Source of the DNA: Muribaculaceae bacterium
GTDB taxonomy: Bacteria > Bacteroidota > Bacteroidia > Bacteroidales > Muribaculaceae
Direction of reading: 5' to 3'
Assembly (NCBI GenBank): GCA_009775265.1
Contig: VSPG01000007.1
Location: 6,087 to 70,086, forward strand
DNA length: 64,000 nt
The notes beneath the pieces were generated by a model that saw only the letters and a list, made by a program, of their open reading frames with translations, ran no database searches and was not told the DNA's origin. Positions within the stretch are counted from its first letter, which is position 1; the number at the start of each line of letters is the position of its first letter. Both the position numbers and the translations under genes were made by a program. Positions 50,585-60,063 of this stretch are shown piece by piece.

Positions 50585-52441
50585 ATGGAAATGAACGAAT
50601 CCTCCTTAAGCGCCCGCGGCGCTGAGGAAATCCTCACCCCGGCACCCATAGAGAGTGCCGCAGATTCCGTCCCGGCGGCAGAAGCCACAGACACTACAGA
50701 TGCCGAAGAAACAGCCGAGATGGAAATGACAGATGCTATTCAGAAAGAAGCAGCCGAACACCGCACACGCCCGGCCACACCGGAAGAAGTGATAGCCGCC
50801 GCATGCGAAATCCTCGCCCGAGAAGCCGCCGACATAGCAGGCGACGATGTGCGCCGAATGCGCTCGCTGTGGAATGCCGCACGTCCGTCGGCAGAAAACA
50901 CCGCCGACGGCGCCGAACCGGACGCTGAAGCCGTGGCTGCGGCCGTGAAGCAGGAAGAAATGTTCGCTGCCATACTCACACAGATACGCGACAAAAAAGC
51001 CGCCTGGACGGCCGAGCAGGAAGCGCTGCGCGCAGCCAACCTCGAACGCAAGAATGCCATTATCGACGAAATCACAGCCCTTGCCGACGACACCGACAAC
51101 GTGAACCGCACCTTCCCCCGCTACCGCGAACTTCAGGACGAATTCAACGCCATCGGCGACGTGGAGCCCACCGAGGAAACAGGTGTGTGGAAACGCTTCC
51201 AGGACGCACGCGAACGCTACAGCGACAACCTTAAGATAAACAAGGAACTCCGCGACTACGACTTCAAGAAAAACCTCGACAGCAAGACCCTGCTGCTCGA
51301 AGAAGCCGAATCCCTCGCCGCCGAGGAAGACGTAATCACAGCCTACCGCCGCCTACAGGAACTGCACAACAAATGGCGCCGCATCGGCCCGGTGGCAAAG
51401 GAACTCCGCGACGAGATATGGGATAAATTCAAAGCCGCAAGCGCCATCGTCAACAAGCGCTATCAGGCTCACTTCGAAGAGCGTAAAGCCCGCGAAGCCG
51501 AAGCCGAAGCGGCAAAAGAAGAACTCTGCGCACAGGTAGAGGCCATCGACATCGAAAGCCTCAACGGATTCAGCGCATGGGACAAAGCCACAGCCACTAT
51601 ACAGGAACTCCAGGGACGCTGGCGCGAAATGGGATTCGCCTCACGGCGCGCCAACCGCGACCTGTTCGCCCGGTTCCGTGCCGCATGCGACAGATTCTTC
51701 GCTGCAAAAGCCGAATACTTCCGCAACACACGCGAACAACTCGCTGCCAACCTCGCAGCAAAAACCGCCCTTGCCGACGAAGCCGAAGCCCTGAAAGAAA
51801 GCGAGGAATGGAGCAAAGCCGGCGCACGCTTCGTGGCCATGCAACAGGAGTGGCGCGCCATCGGGCCGGTGGCAAAACGCCACAGCGACGCCTTGTGGCG
51901 CCGGTTCATGGACGCCTGCAACTATTTCTTCGACCGCAAGAAAAAGGCGGGCAGCGGACGCCGCAACGAAGAAAACGCCAATCTCGCCGCCAAACGCGCA
52001 CTCGTCGACCGCCTGAACGCACTCGACCCCGAAAGCCCCCGCAGCGAACTTCAGGCTGCCATCAAGGAGATTCAGGACGAGTGGCAGACAATCGGCCATG
52101 TGCCTTTCCGCGAGAAGGACAAAGTGTACGAACAATACCGCGCACGCATCGACGAACTGCGCGACGGCATCAACAACGGACGCCGCCGCGAGCGCCGCGA
52201 ACAGTTTGCAGGCGCAGTGGCACGCATGGAAGGCGACAGCGCCGACCGCGAGCGCGACCGCCTCGCGCGTGTGGCCGAAGCCAAACGCGCCGAACTTCGC
52301 ACTCTCGAAAACAACCTCGGTTTCCTCTCTGCGAAAAGCAAAAGCGGCAACTCCCTCATCCAGGACTTCGAACGCAAAATCGAACGGCTGCGCGAAGACA
52401 TCGCCGAAATTTCCGACAAAATCAAAATGCTCGCCCGTTAA
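50585..52441 (+). CDS. DUF349 domain-containing coiled-coil protein
   Basis: A 618-residue, presumably cytoplasmic protein. An acidic Glu/Ala-rich N-terminus (about 1-70) is followed by at least five DUF349 repeats, each centred on W(R/K)xIG-type cores: FNAIGDVEPTEETGVWKRFQDA, WRRIGPVAKELRDEIWDKFKAAS, WREMGFASRRANRDLFARFRAACDRFF, WRAIGPVAKRHSDALWRRFMDACNYFF and WQTIGHVPFREKDKVYEQYRARI. A C-terminal coiled coil (LENNLGFLSAKSKSGNSLIQDFERKIERLREDIAEISDKIKML) ends it. The family function is not established. It has its own promoter and is followed by a hairpin, so it appears monocistronic. Confidence 0.92.
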   Translation: MEMNESSLSARGAEEILTPAPIESAADSVPAAEATDTTDAEETAEMEMTDAIQKEAAEHRTRPATPEEVIAAACEILAREAADIAGDDVRRMRSLWNAARPSAENTADGAEPDAEAVAAAVKQEEMFAAILTQIRDKKAAWTAEQEALRAANLERKNAIIDEITALADDTDNVNRTFPRYRELQDEFNAIGDVEPTEETGVWKRFQDARERYSDNLKINKELRDYDFKKNLDSKTLLLEEAESLAAEEDVITAYRRLQELHNKWRRIGPVAKELRDEIWDKFKAASAIVNKRYQAHFEERKAREAEAEAAKEELCAQVEAIDIESLNGFSAWDKATATIQELQGRWREMGFASRRANRDLFARFRAACDRFFAAKAEYFRNTREQLAANLAAKTALADEAEALKESEEWSKAGARFVAMQQEWRAIGPVAKRHSDALWRRFMDACNYFFDRKKKAGSGRRNEENANLAAKRALVDRLNALDPESPRSELQAAIKEIQDEWQTIGHVPFREKDKVYEQYRARIDELRDGINNGRRRERREQFAGAVARMEGDSADRERDRLARVAEAKRAELRTLENNLGFLSAKSKSGNSLIQDFERKIERLREDIAEISDKIKMLAR

Positions 52442-52456
52442 AGGCGCAACACCCGC

Positions 52457-52492
52457 ATGCCCTGTCCGCACGGAATCGTGCGGACAGGGCAT
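52457..52492 (+). terminator. Hairpin between the DUF349 and sugar transferase genes
   Basis: Perfect 15-base arms (52457-52471 and 52478-52492) with a 6-base loop, 16 bases after the DUF349 stop. The T-tract is weak, so termination may be partial. Confidence 0.6.
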
Positions 52493-52570
52493 ATTGCAAC
52501 AACAAATCCCATCCATAACGCCGGACGGATTTTTTCGGAATTTTTCAGACTAACCCGATAGACAATATTG

Positions 52571-53962
52571 ATGCCTAAATTCAGCACATCATCACGCGGT
52601 CGCTTCATCCCGACACTCTTCGCCATAGCCGACGTAGCCCTGGTCAACATCTTCTTTGGCCTGTTATGCCTGATTTTTCCGTACCTCTCCGCCCAATGCG
52701 GCACATGGCCGCTGTGGCTCTTAGTGAATCTGAGCCTGCTGCCGGAGCTGTGGTGGGGACTGCGCAACGCCCCCCACAGAGCCATGCAGCTCGATGCCGT
52801 CGCCCGGCAGGCTCTCAGCGACGTAGCGTTGCATGCGCTGTTCTTCCTCGCGGCATTGGCGCTGCTGCGCATCGACTGCATTACATCCGGCGCACTTGCC
52901 GTATTCTACGCCATGCTCACGGCAGGCTTTGTGACGATGCGCATAGTCTCGCGCGCCATGCTGAAACTCTACCGCCGGCATGGCCGCGGATATGCCCGTG
53001 TGGTCATAGTCGGAGCCAACCCCACCGGCAAAAGACTTGCCGAGGAAATGGCCCGCGATTCCGGGTTCGGCTACCGCCTGCTCGGATTCTTCGACGATGC
53101 ATGTCCCGAAACTTTCACTGGCCGCTATCTCGGTGACCTCGAGACACTCGCATCTTTCATCCGCCGCGAAAGGGTGCAACAGGTGTTCTATTGCCGTGCC
53201 ACCGACGGCAGCGGCCGCCACGCGGCCGAAGTGCTGCGCACGGCCGACGACACGGGGGCGGAATTTCTGTTCGTGCCGCAGCTGTCGCGCTATGTACAGC
53301 GCGGCATGGAACTCACCACCATCGGCGCCATGACGGCGATGGGTGTGCGTGCGAATCCGCTAAAATCGCTCCTCAACCGCATTGTCAAACGCAGTTTCGA
53401 CCTTGCTGTGAGCAGTGTTTTCCTGTGCTTTTATCCGCTTGTATATCTGCCCGTAGCCGCAGCCATCAAACTATCCTCGCGAGGCCCCGTATATTTCAAG
53501 CAGGAGCGCACCGGCTACCACGGACGCACGTTCAAATGCTTGAAATTCCGCACCATGCGCAGCAGTATCGATGCCGACACGCGTCAGGCCACCGCCGGCG
53601 ACCCACGTGTCACACGCATCGGGGCTTTCCTTCGCCGCACAAGCATCGACGAGCTGCCGCAGTTTGTCAATGTATGGCGGGGCGACATGTCAATTGTAGG
53701 CCCGCGCCCGCATATGCTCAAGCACACCGACGACTACAGCAAGTTAATCGACCGATACATGGCGCGTCATGCCGTCAAGCCCGGAATAACCGGATGGGCG
53801 CAGGTCAACGGATGGCGCGGCCCCACCGACGAACTTTGGAAAATGGAACGCCGCGTAGAGGCCGATGTCTGGTATATAGAACACTGGAGCCTGCTGCTCG
53901 ACATGAAAATAATGTTCCGCACGGTGCTCAACGCAATGCGTGGAGAAAGCAACGCCCTCTAA
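52571..53962 (+). CDS. WcaJ/WbaP-type undecaprenyl-phosphate sugar-1-phosphate transferase
   Basis: A 463-residue polyprenyl-phosphate hexose-1-phosphate transferase that starts exopolysaccharide or glycan repeat-unit assembly at the inner membrane. Four N-terminal hydrophobic helices are followed by a CoA-binding-like Rossmann region (ARVVIVGANPTGKRLAEEMARDSGFGYRLLGFFDD), a fifth hydrophobic segment and the catalytic domain. That domain shows KRSFDLAVSSVFL, FKCLKFRTM, SIDELPQFVNVWRGDMSIVGPRPHM and KPGITGWAQVNGWRG. The ATG at 52571 is preferred over a TTG three bases upstream. No other exopolysaccharide genes adjoin it. Its stop codon directly abuts that of the convergent aroB. Confidence 0.93.
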   Translation: MPKFSTSSRGRFIPTLFAIADVALVNIFFGLLCLIFPYLSAQCGTWPLWLLVNLSLLPELWWGLRNAPHRAMQLDAVARQALSDVALHALFFLAALALLRIDCITSGALAVFYAMLTAGFVTMRIVSRAMLKLYRRHGRGYARVVIVGANPTGKRLAEEMARDSGFGYRLLGFFDDACPETFTGRYLGDLETLASFIRRERVQQVFYCRATDGSGRHAAEVLRTADDTGAEFLFVPQLSRYVQRGMELTTIGAMTAMGVRANPLKSLLNRIVKRSFDLAVSSVFLCFYPLVYLPVAAAIKLSSRGPVYFKQERTGYHGRTFKCLKFRTMRSSIDADTRQATAGDPRVTRIGAFLRRTSIDELPQFVNVWRGDMSIVGPRPHMLKHTDDYSKLIDRYMARHAVKPGITGWAQVNGWRGPTDELWKMERRVEADVWYIEHWSLLLDMKIMFRTVLNAMRGESNAL

Positions 53963-55021
53963 TTACTGCATCAAATCGCGATAGATGTCAAGCGCCGCGC
54001 GTATGTCGGTGGCGTTCACTATGCTGTCCACCGCCGGGCTGCCGGGGGCATGCAGCAGACTGAAACTTATGGCATCGGGGCTTGCGTTTTTCTTGTCGTG
54101 CGCCATAAGCCCGAGCAGGCGCGGATAATCATCGCAACTCACATCAAGGCCGGCATAATTCTCGCGTACGAAAGCTGCGACAGCATAAAGTGTGGACGAC
54201 GGGAATCCGTAAATCATCCTGCTAAGCACCAGCTCGGCAACAATGCCCATGGCCACTGCATGGCCGTGCGACACCGGACGCCGTCGTTCCGACGCAAACT
54301 CCTCGAAAGCATGACCGAAAGTGTGGCCGAGATTCAGAGCCTTGCGAGGCCCTTTCTCCGTAGGGTCGGACGCGACTATAAGCTCCTTACACGATATGCT
54401 TTCGCGCATCATGTCGAGCAGTCCTCCGACATGTACGTCCGGCACTTCCGACAATGCCCGTGCAGTGGCATCCGTGCCGCTCAGCAGTGCGTGTTTGAGC
54501 ATTTCCGCATAGCCCGACAGCAATTCTTGCTGCGGCAGCGTAGCAAAAAAACAGGTAGATACTATTGTTGACTCAGGACGCGCAAACACTCCCACTTCAT
54601 TCTTAAGTCCGGCGAAGTTTATGCCGGTCTTGCCTCCCACAGCAGCGTCGACGGCGCCGAGAAGCGTTGTTGGTACGTTTACATAACGCATGCCGCGCTT
54701 GAAAGTGGAGGCCACAAAACCGCCAAGATCGCTCACCATTCCGCCTCCGAGGTTGACGAGCATGCTGCTGCGCGTCGCTCCCGCATCGACAAGCCTGTGC
54801 CAAAGCGACTCCGCAGCATCAAGCGTCTTGCGCCCGTCGCCGGCAGGCGTCACAAGCAATGTGGCTCCGGCCGCCGACTCCGAGGAGCCGAGCAAAACGG
54901 GCATGCAATGCACGGCTGTGTTTTCATCGGCAAGAATGAACAGCGAGGCCGGAGAGGCTTCCGCGATGATTACGTCAAGTAATACACCAGGAGCATCCGC
55001 AGTATATAAAATGCGTTCCAT
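53963..55021 (-). CDS. aroB: 3-dehydroquinate synthase
   Basis: Cyclises DAHP to 3-dehydroquinate, the second step of the shikimate pathway, using NAD and a divalent metal. The 352-residue protein has the NAD-binding GGGMVSDLGGFVASTFKRG, the PTTLLGAVDAAVGGKTGIN substrate loop, and metal-ligand regions including SGYAEMLKHALL and LNLGHTFGHAFE. The start is taken as the ATG at 55021, which overlaps the HAD stop codon as TGATG; a GTG one codon upstream is possible. It is the last gene of the DUF5715-AsmA-HAD-aroB operon. Confidence 0.96.
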   Translation of the reverse strand: MERILYTADAPGVLLDVIIAEASPASLFILADENTAVHCMPVLLGSSESAAGATLLVTPAGDGRKTLDAAESLWHRLVDAGATRSSMLVNLGGGMVSDLGGFVASTFKRGMRYVNVPTTLLGAVDAAVGGKTGINFAGLKNEVGVFARPESTIVSTCFFATLPQQELLSGYAEMLKHALLSGTDATARALSEVPDVHVGGLLDMMRESISCKELIVASDPTEKGPRKALNLGHTFGHAFEEFASERRRPVSHGHAVAMGIVAELVLSRMIYGFPSSTLYAVAAFVRENYAGLDVSCDDYPRLLGLMAHDKKNASPDAISFSLLHAPGSPAVDSIVNATDIRAALDIYRDLMQ

Positions 55022-55758
55022 CACTCCTTACCCGCCATTGCACGCAACAGTTCAGGCATGGCCGTGGCGCATTCGGGCATAGACGCAAACACGATTTCCG
55101 CGCCTGCTTCTTTCAACACCTCGGCCGGCATAGGCCCGGTGACTACCCCAAGCGTGAACACCCCCGCAGCAACTCCGCTACGCACACCCAACGGCGCATT
55201 CTCCACCACGACAGCCTGCCATGGCTCCACTCCGGCCATTTCCATGGCCCGCAGATAAGGTTCGGGGTGAGGCTTGCCACGGCTCACATCGCGGGAACAC
55301 ACCTTCAAGGCAAAAGCTCCAGGATAATCCTCCGCCAGACGCTCTATAAGCGAAGTCTGTCCCGAACCGGTCACCAACACGGTGGCCATTCCTGCGTCCA
55401 TACATGCTTTCACTGCAACGGGCGCTCCGGGCATCACATCCACAGGAGGCAAAGCGCGGAAATTGGCGCTTTTCATGGCATACAGGCGTTCGACGTCGGC
55501 AGGAGTGGCAGAATGTCCGTAGCTGCGCATGAAAAGCATCTCGATGGTGTCGGCGCCGGTGCGGCCTTCAGCCATGAAAAAATCCTCGGGCGAGGCTTCA
55601 AGGCCGTTGTCGCGGCACATTTTCATCCACGCTCCGGCATGCCCTGGCATGGAATCGTACAGAGTGCCGTCCATATCAAACAATGCGGCACGCGGGTCAA
55701 GCGTGTCATATCCCATCCTACGCTTGAAATCGGTGATTATTCTTTGGTAATGGTTCAT
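55021..55758 (-). CDS. HAD-superfamily phosphatase, beta-phosphoglucomutase-like
   Basis: A 245-residue HAD subfamily IA hydrolase. The nucleophile Asp28 and acid/base Asp30 lie in LFDMDGTLYDSMPGHA, with a helical cap domain next (about 35-105). The motif II Thr is in VLVTGSGQTS, the motif III Lys in SRGKPHPEPYLRA, and motif IV in AVVVENAPLGVRSGVAAG. The SMPGHA cap entry resembles beta-phosphoglucomutase-like phosphatases acting on small sugar phosphates; the actual substrate is unknown. The stop codon overlaps aroB by one base and the start overlaps the AsmA-like gene by ATGA. Confidence 0.9.
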   Translation of the reverse strand: MNHYQRIITDFKRRMGYDTLDPRAALFDMDGTLYDSMPGHAGAWMKMCRDNGLEASPEDFFMAEGRTGADTIEMLFMRSYGHSATPADVERLYAMKSANFRALPPVDVMPGAPVAVKACMDAGMATVLVTGSGQTSLIERLAEDYPGAFALKVCSRDVSRGKPHPEPYLRAMEMAGVEPWQAVVVENAPLGVRSGVAAGVFTLGVVTGPMPAEVLKEAGAEIVFASMPECATAMPELLRAMAGKE

Positions 55759-58700
55759 TGCGGTTGCGGTATCAGTCCTTCACGTATGAGCACGAGCGAA
55801 TCGGCATGCGAAAGCGTGTCGGTGCCCAAATCTATACTCTGAGCCTCCGGCCTCATAGAGAAATGCAATGGCGACAGACGGGCATTCGCCACTCCGCGGC
55901 TGAACACACTCTGAATCTGACGCAGCAGGTTCACGCGCGTGGTGTCGACGATGGCCGGACGCGTCATGGCTGTCCGCTCGTTGAAGCGTGCTTTGCCCAG
56001 CCGCACTTTGAATTTGTCGGGATTCCCCTTAAGCGTGATGCCGAACTTGAACGGCAAGGGCGATTTCAGCACCGCCACGTGATAGTCGAAATTCAGCGCC
56101 ATATCGTTGTAGCCCTGCACGCCGAGGCGGTAGCGGTCGAGATTGAACACAAACGGAAACAGCTCCATCATGCCTTTGTCCACAAGCAGTTCCACGCTCA
56201 TACTGTCAATGAGATTATGTTTCTTATCCTTGAACATAAGCCACTTGGCCATTGTGCGGTACGTTTCGCCGTCAAGCAGACGAAGCGAGTCGCCCTCGAG
56301 CCGCACCGCCGCATTGAGCGTGGACAGGTCGAGATCCATATTGGGCTGCACATCCACCGTAGCCGCTATGTTAGCATCGATGATTCCGCTTATGTCGCGC
56401 ATCAGCGGCATTATGCTGTCAATGGCAGGCACGAGTTTCAGGAAGCGCTCGATATTGAACCCTTTGAGCACCATTCCGAAGCCGAACTGAAGCTCCTCCG
56501 CGCGGGGGGCGGAATACAGAGCGGAAAGATTTACAGAGCCTATGTCGCTCGAAGCGCGCATATCGTGGAAATTCAGCCTGCCGTTGCACATAAGTGCTCG
56601 TCCCGAAAAATCGTGGAGAAGCAGGTCGCTGTAAATTATATTGTTGGCGCGGATACGCATTTCGGCGTCTATATTGCCCGGCAGCAACACCGGACCGGCC
56701 ACACTGTCGGCGGCCGCGCCTCCCACCATACGGTCGAGTTCGTCGGCGTCAGAATCCGCGTCTATAGCGGCAAGGCTTCCGCTGCCGGCCACACCCTCGG
56801 CCCTGCGACGGGTATACGCCGCTCCGGCAAATGTGGCAGCCGCAAGCTGGTTCACATCAATTGTGTCGCTTACAAGGTCGAAATTCATGCGCAGCGGCCT
56901 GCGTCCGCCCCGCGATGTCAGAGCCCGCCGTATGTCTGTGATTTTGCCCGAAACGGTGAAGTCGCTGCGACCCACTTTATACTGCAGTCCGTCGATGCTC
57001 ACGCTGTCGGTGCTGAAACGGACATTGAAATTGCGAACACGGTTGCGCAGCGGGAATGCCGGTGTGTACAATGCTGCTCTGTCGGCTGTCACGCGTCCGT
57101 CCGCCACCCATCGAGAAAGCATTCTGGCAAGTCCGCGGCTTGTGCCCCAGTCTATGATTTCGCGGTCGGAGGCCGTCATCTCGGCATGCACACGCGGCTT
57201 ACGGCGTCCATGCGGTCTGTGCATCCGCACAGCAAGCGCATAAACGCTGTCAAGAGACAGCTCAGGATGCACCCTGCGGATGGAATCGGCGCTGTGGCGC
57301 ACACGTTTCTGCCGTTCGGTGGGCGGCAGCATGTGCGCGTTGGCGTCTATATGCGCGTCTGACAGCAGAAAGCGCATGTCGGGAGTGCCGGTGGCCAGAC
57401 GGCCGGCCGACATGTTCAGTGCGAATTCCGGCAACCTGCCTTCGCCGTTGAACCGTTTCATGACAACACGTCCGCCGAGATTACGCGCCACCACCCCGAT
57501 GCTGTCCGATATACTCTGCACACGGAGCGAAGCTATGCTGAGGCCTCCGCCCATCGGTATTATGAGCGTAGTGTCGGCGGCAAGATGACGGTTGGAGGCG
57601 CCTACACCGAGGCGAATCCCTGTCGAGCGCACGCTTATGTCATGGTCGAGATAGCTCACGGAATCCATGCTTACCTTCGCCTGCAACAGGCTGTCGGCCT
57701 TGTTGCCGCCGGTGGTGTCGCTCTCGTTCGTGCCGAAAGACAGCGAAGCATGGCTTACGTAGGCGGCACGCAACGTATCGTCGGAAAGCCAGTAGAGGTT
57801 GTCGCCGGTAAGACTTCCGCGGGCGAGCAGACGGTGGAAACCGTCGCGGCTGAACATCGACGGGCGTCCGCTCACACGCAGGTCGGCACGCAGCGACCCC
57901 TGAAGCGAGCCTTCGATAAGGTCGAGCAACTGCGCCGGAAGTTTTCCGAGGTCGGAATATCCCCGCAGAAGTCCGTCGAAATAAGGATCGGCGCCTATAT
58001 CGCTGAGAGTTCCGCTAAGCGTAAGCTGTGTGGCCGGACCTGCAAGATGCAGACGCTCTATATCGAACACCGCGGCGGCGATGTCGTTGCCGCGCAACGA
58101 CACATTCACCCGTGCCTCCACATCATGAATCCGAGACCTGCCCAGCTGCAGCGAACACGGTTCTACGGCCAAATGCACATCGGCGTATGGGATAGTATCG
58201 GTGAGCGTATTGAACGGGCGCGTCAGAGCGACTGACAACGCTGCCGCAGCATCCGTGCTGAGCTGCGAGAGCATCGGCATGGTTCGGCGCAGACTGTCGG
58301 GCAGGCACGACAACAATGTGTCGATGCGCACAGGGTCAATTGCAAAATCCAGATTGCGTATCGTCAATGCTTCGGCAAAATCCAGATCGGCGCTGAAACG
58401 CGAACGCAGAAACGCCGCTTCGGCACTGACATTGTCGAGACGTAGGCGGGCAGGCTCTGACGGGTCCCACTTCAGGCCGCCGTCAAGGGCAAACGGCAGT
58501 TCCCACAGGTTGAATTCGCCGAGCATCGGCATGTGCAGGTTGCCTCCGAAGTTGAGCCGATAGGCCGGCCGTGGACCCGACGCGAGTCTTGCCGGCAGCA
58601 GCTGCACAATAATGCTGTCGGCACCCGAAGGAGCCGAAGCGTCAAAATACCGCACCGGGCGCGGAGCACGGATTTCCATGCGTGTGAGCGATATGGAAGG

Positions 58701-59216
58701 CAGCTTTAACGCTGCGCTGTCCTGCGGCGTGCTGTCCTGCGGCATTATGAGATAATTGCATGTGCCGTCGGCAGCGGTGACTATATTGACCGATGGGCCG
58801 TCGACGGTGATGTCGCTCAAATCTATATCGCCCTTTGCCAAAGAAGTGAGGCTGATGCCCCCGCGCAGCGATTGCAGACACAGAAGCGTGTCGGCATAGG
58901 CGGGCAGCGACACCCTCATGTCCGGAGCCAGCGAACGCATGCCGCGGCTTACGATACTCAGGGAGTCCACCTGCAACGTCAAAAACGGGAAAGTGGCCTT
59001 CAAACCCAGCTCCACCCGCGAAGCCTTCACATCGGCGTCAAGAACCTTATTGGCCACATTCAGAGCCAACGGCGTCAGGCGCTCCGGGCTGAGCATGCTG
59101 ACGGCACATATAAGCGTACCGGCCACAAGCAGCACGGCGGCCATAGCTGTCCAAAGAACTATCTTGACTATACGGCGCCATAACGGATAGCGCCCTGAAA
59201 CACGTGTATCGGTCAT
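55755..59216 (-). CDS. Giant AsmA-like envelope protein
   Basis: A 1153-residue protein with one N-terminal membrane anchor (about 17-45, IVKIVLWTAMAAVLLVAGTLICAVSML) and a very long periplasmic beta-rich region. The start resembles AsmA (LSPERLTPLALNVANKVLDADVKASRVELGLKATFPFLTLQVDSLSI), and the C-terminal part (LSTLNAAVRLEGDSLRLLDGETYRTMAKWLMF...FNLDRYRLGVQGYNDMALNFDYHVAVLKSPLPFKFGITLKGNPDKFKVRLGKARF) matches the AsmA C-terminal domain. AsmA, TamB and YhdP relatives form bridges thought to carry phospholipids to the outer membrane. The start at 59216 gives an ATGA overlap with the DUF5715 gene; an ATG at 59249 is less likely. Confidence 0.88.
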   Translation of the reverse strand: MTDTRVSGRYPLWRRIVKIVLWTAMAAVLLVAGTLICAVSMLSPERLTPLALNVANKVLDADVKASRVELGLKATFPFLTLQVDSLSIVSRGMRSLAPDMRVSLPAYADTLLCLQSLRGGISLTSLAKGDIDLSDITVDGPSVNIVTAADGTCNYLIMPQDSTPQDSAALKLPSISLTRMEIRAPRPVRYFDASAPSGADSIIVQLLPARLASGPRPAYRLNFGGNLHMPMLGEFNLWELPFALDGGLKWDPSEPARLRLDNVSAEAAFLRSRFSADLDFAEALTIRNLDFAIDPVRIDTLLSCLPDSLRRTMPMLSQLSTDAAAALSVALTRPFNTLTDTIPYADVHLAVEPCSLQLGRSRIHDVEARVNVSLRGNDIAAAVFDIERLHLAGPATQLTLSGTLSDIGADPYFDGLLRGYSDLGKLPAQLLDLIEGSLQGSLRADLRVSGRPSMFSRDGFHRLLARGSLTGDNLYWLSDDTLRAAYVSHASLSFGTNESDTTGGNKADSLLQAKVSMDSVSYLDHDISVRSTGIRLGVGASNRHLAADTTLIIPMGGGLSIASLRVQSISDSIGVVARNLGGRVVMKRFNGEGRLPEFALNMSAGRLATGTPDMRFLLSDAHIDANAHMLPPTERQKRVRHSADSIRRVHPELSLDSVYALAVRMHRPHGRRKPRVHAEMTASDREIIDWGTSRGLARMLSRWVADGRVTADRAALYTPAFPLRNRVRNFNVRFSTDSVSIDGLQYKVGRSDFTVSGKITDIRRALTSRGGRRPLRMNFDLVSDTIDVNQLAAATFAGAAYTRRRAEGVAGSGSLAAIDADSDADELDRMVGGAAADSVAGPVLLPGNIDAEMRIRANNIIYSDLLLHDFSGRALMCNGRLNFHDMRASSDIGSVNLSALYSAPRAEELQFGFGMVLKGFNIERFLKLVPAIDSIMPLMRDISGIIDANIAATVDVQPNMDLDLSTLNAAVRLEGDSLRLLDGETYRTMAKWLMFKDKKHNLIDSMSVELLVDKGMMELFPFVFNLDRYRLGVQGYNDMALNFDYHVAVLKSPLPFKFGITLKGNPDKFKVRLGKARFNERTAMTRPAIVDTTRVNLLRQIQSVFSRGVANARLSPLHFSMRPEAQSIDLGTDTLSHADSLVLIREGLIPQPQ

Positions 59217-59974
59217 TTTGTCGGTGGTCGGGCTGTAATATGGAAACAAGCCTGGCGGCGCTCCATCTTCACATAGCAGCGCCCCTGCTTTTTAAAGTCG
59301 AGCAGCACTTCGCCGAGCAGATTTTTAAGGTCTTCGAAAGTACGCCCGACGGTTATGCTGTCGCAAATGAAACGGGAATAGCTTATATCGAAAGTAGTGC
59401 CATAGAAATGCGTGGATTCTCCGACGGCGTTGCGGTTGACGCGGCGCAGGCTGTGCACCGTGTATGGAGTGCGCAGCAGACTCGTCACCTTCATGCGGTA
59501 TGAGCCGCCGCCACGGGCCTCAAGAGAATCGTTGAATGCAGCGCCGATGTCGTGGAGCAGAGCGGCGGCTTCCGGCACAAGATAAGGATAGCTGTGGCGC
59601 AGGTCGTCCACATAAAAATCGGCACACGAACGCACCGGCATCAGAGGCCGGGTAGTGTTCCACGCGTCGGCAAAGCCTGCGATAGGCCGTATGCCCAAAG
59701 CTTGGGCGGCTGCGAGGTGAAGATAATTGCTGTCGTTGAACAATGGCCTCAAATGGCCGATAGGACGCAGTTTCAGACGTTCGCAGCCCGAATCGGGAGC
59801 TTCGTCGATATGGACGTCATAGGGGTTGTCGGCAGACGGCGAGAGTATTTCGGCAAGCGACGCGTCGGGATAGCAGCACCGCTCCCCTACGCTGCCGTCA
59901 GAGCTGCCGCTTCCGCAGGCGGAAAGCAGCACGCAGGCCGCAGCAAATGCATATATGCGTGAAAAACAATACAT
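59213..59974 (-). CDS. DUF5715-family lipoprotein with a LAS-type metallopeptidase motif
   Basis: A 253-residue lipoprotein (lipobox LSAC, Cys20; the GSGSSDGS that follows lacks a surface-export signal, so it probably faces the periplasm). The C-terminal half contains STHFYGTTFDISYSRF, an exact SxHxxGxxxD pattern (His189, Asp196), and a later CFHITA (His245). These are in the order and spacing of the three zinc ligands of M15/LAS peptidases that trim peptidoglycan peptides. The TSLLRTPYTVHSLRRVNRNAV stretch before it resembles the substrate wall of that fold. Enzymatic function is my inference. It heads the operon with the AsmA-like protein, HAD and aroB, directly behind a consensus promoter. 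Confidence 0.82.
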   Translation of the reverse strand: MYCFSRIYAFAAACVLLSACGSGSSDGSVGERCCYPDASLAEILSPSADNPYDVHIDEAPDSGCERLKLRPIGHLRPLFNDSNYLHLAAAQALGIRPIAGFADAWNTTRPLMPVRSCADFYVDDLRHSYPYLVPEAAALLHDIGAAFNDSLEARGGGSYRMKVTSLLRTPYTVHSLRRVNRNAVGESTHFYGTTFDISYSRFICDSITVGRTFEDLKNLLGEVLLDFKKQGRCYVKMERRQACFHITARPPTK

Positions 59975-59982
59975 ATCCACTA

Positions 59983-60014
59983 CAAAGTTAACGCTTTCGA
60001 CACATGCACGCAAA
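59983..60014 (-). promoter_or_regulatory. Consensus Bacteroidetes promoter of the DUF5715 operon
   Basis: On the minus strand TTTG (60014-60011) is followed by exactly 20 bases and TAACTTTG (59990-59983), matching the consensus at both elements. The start codon is only eight bases further, giving a nearly leaderless transcript. Confidence 0.75.
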
Positions 60015-60063
60015 TTCTTAGACAAACTATAGACTTTGTCTTGTATTTTATCTAAATTTTTGT

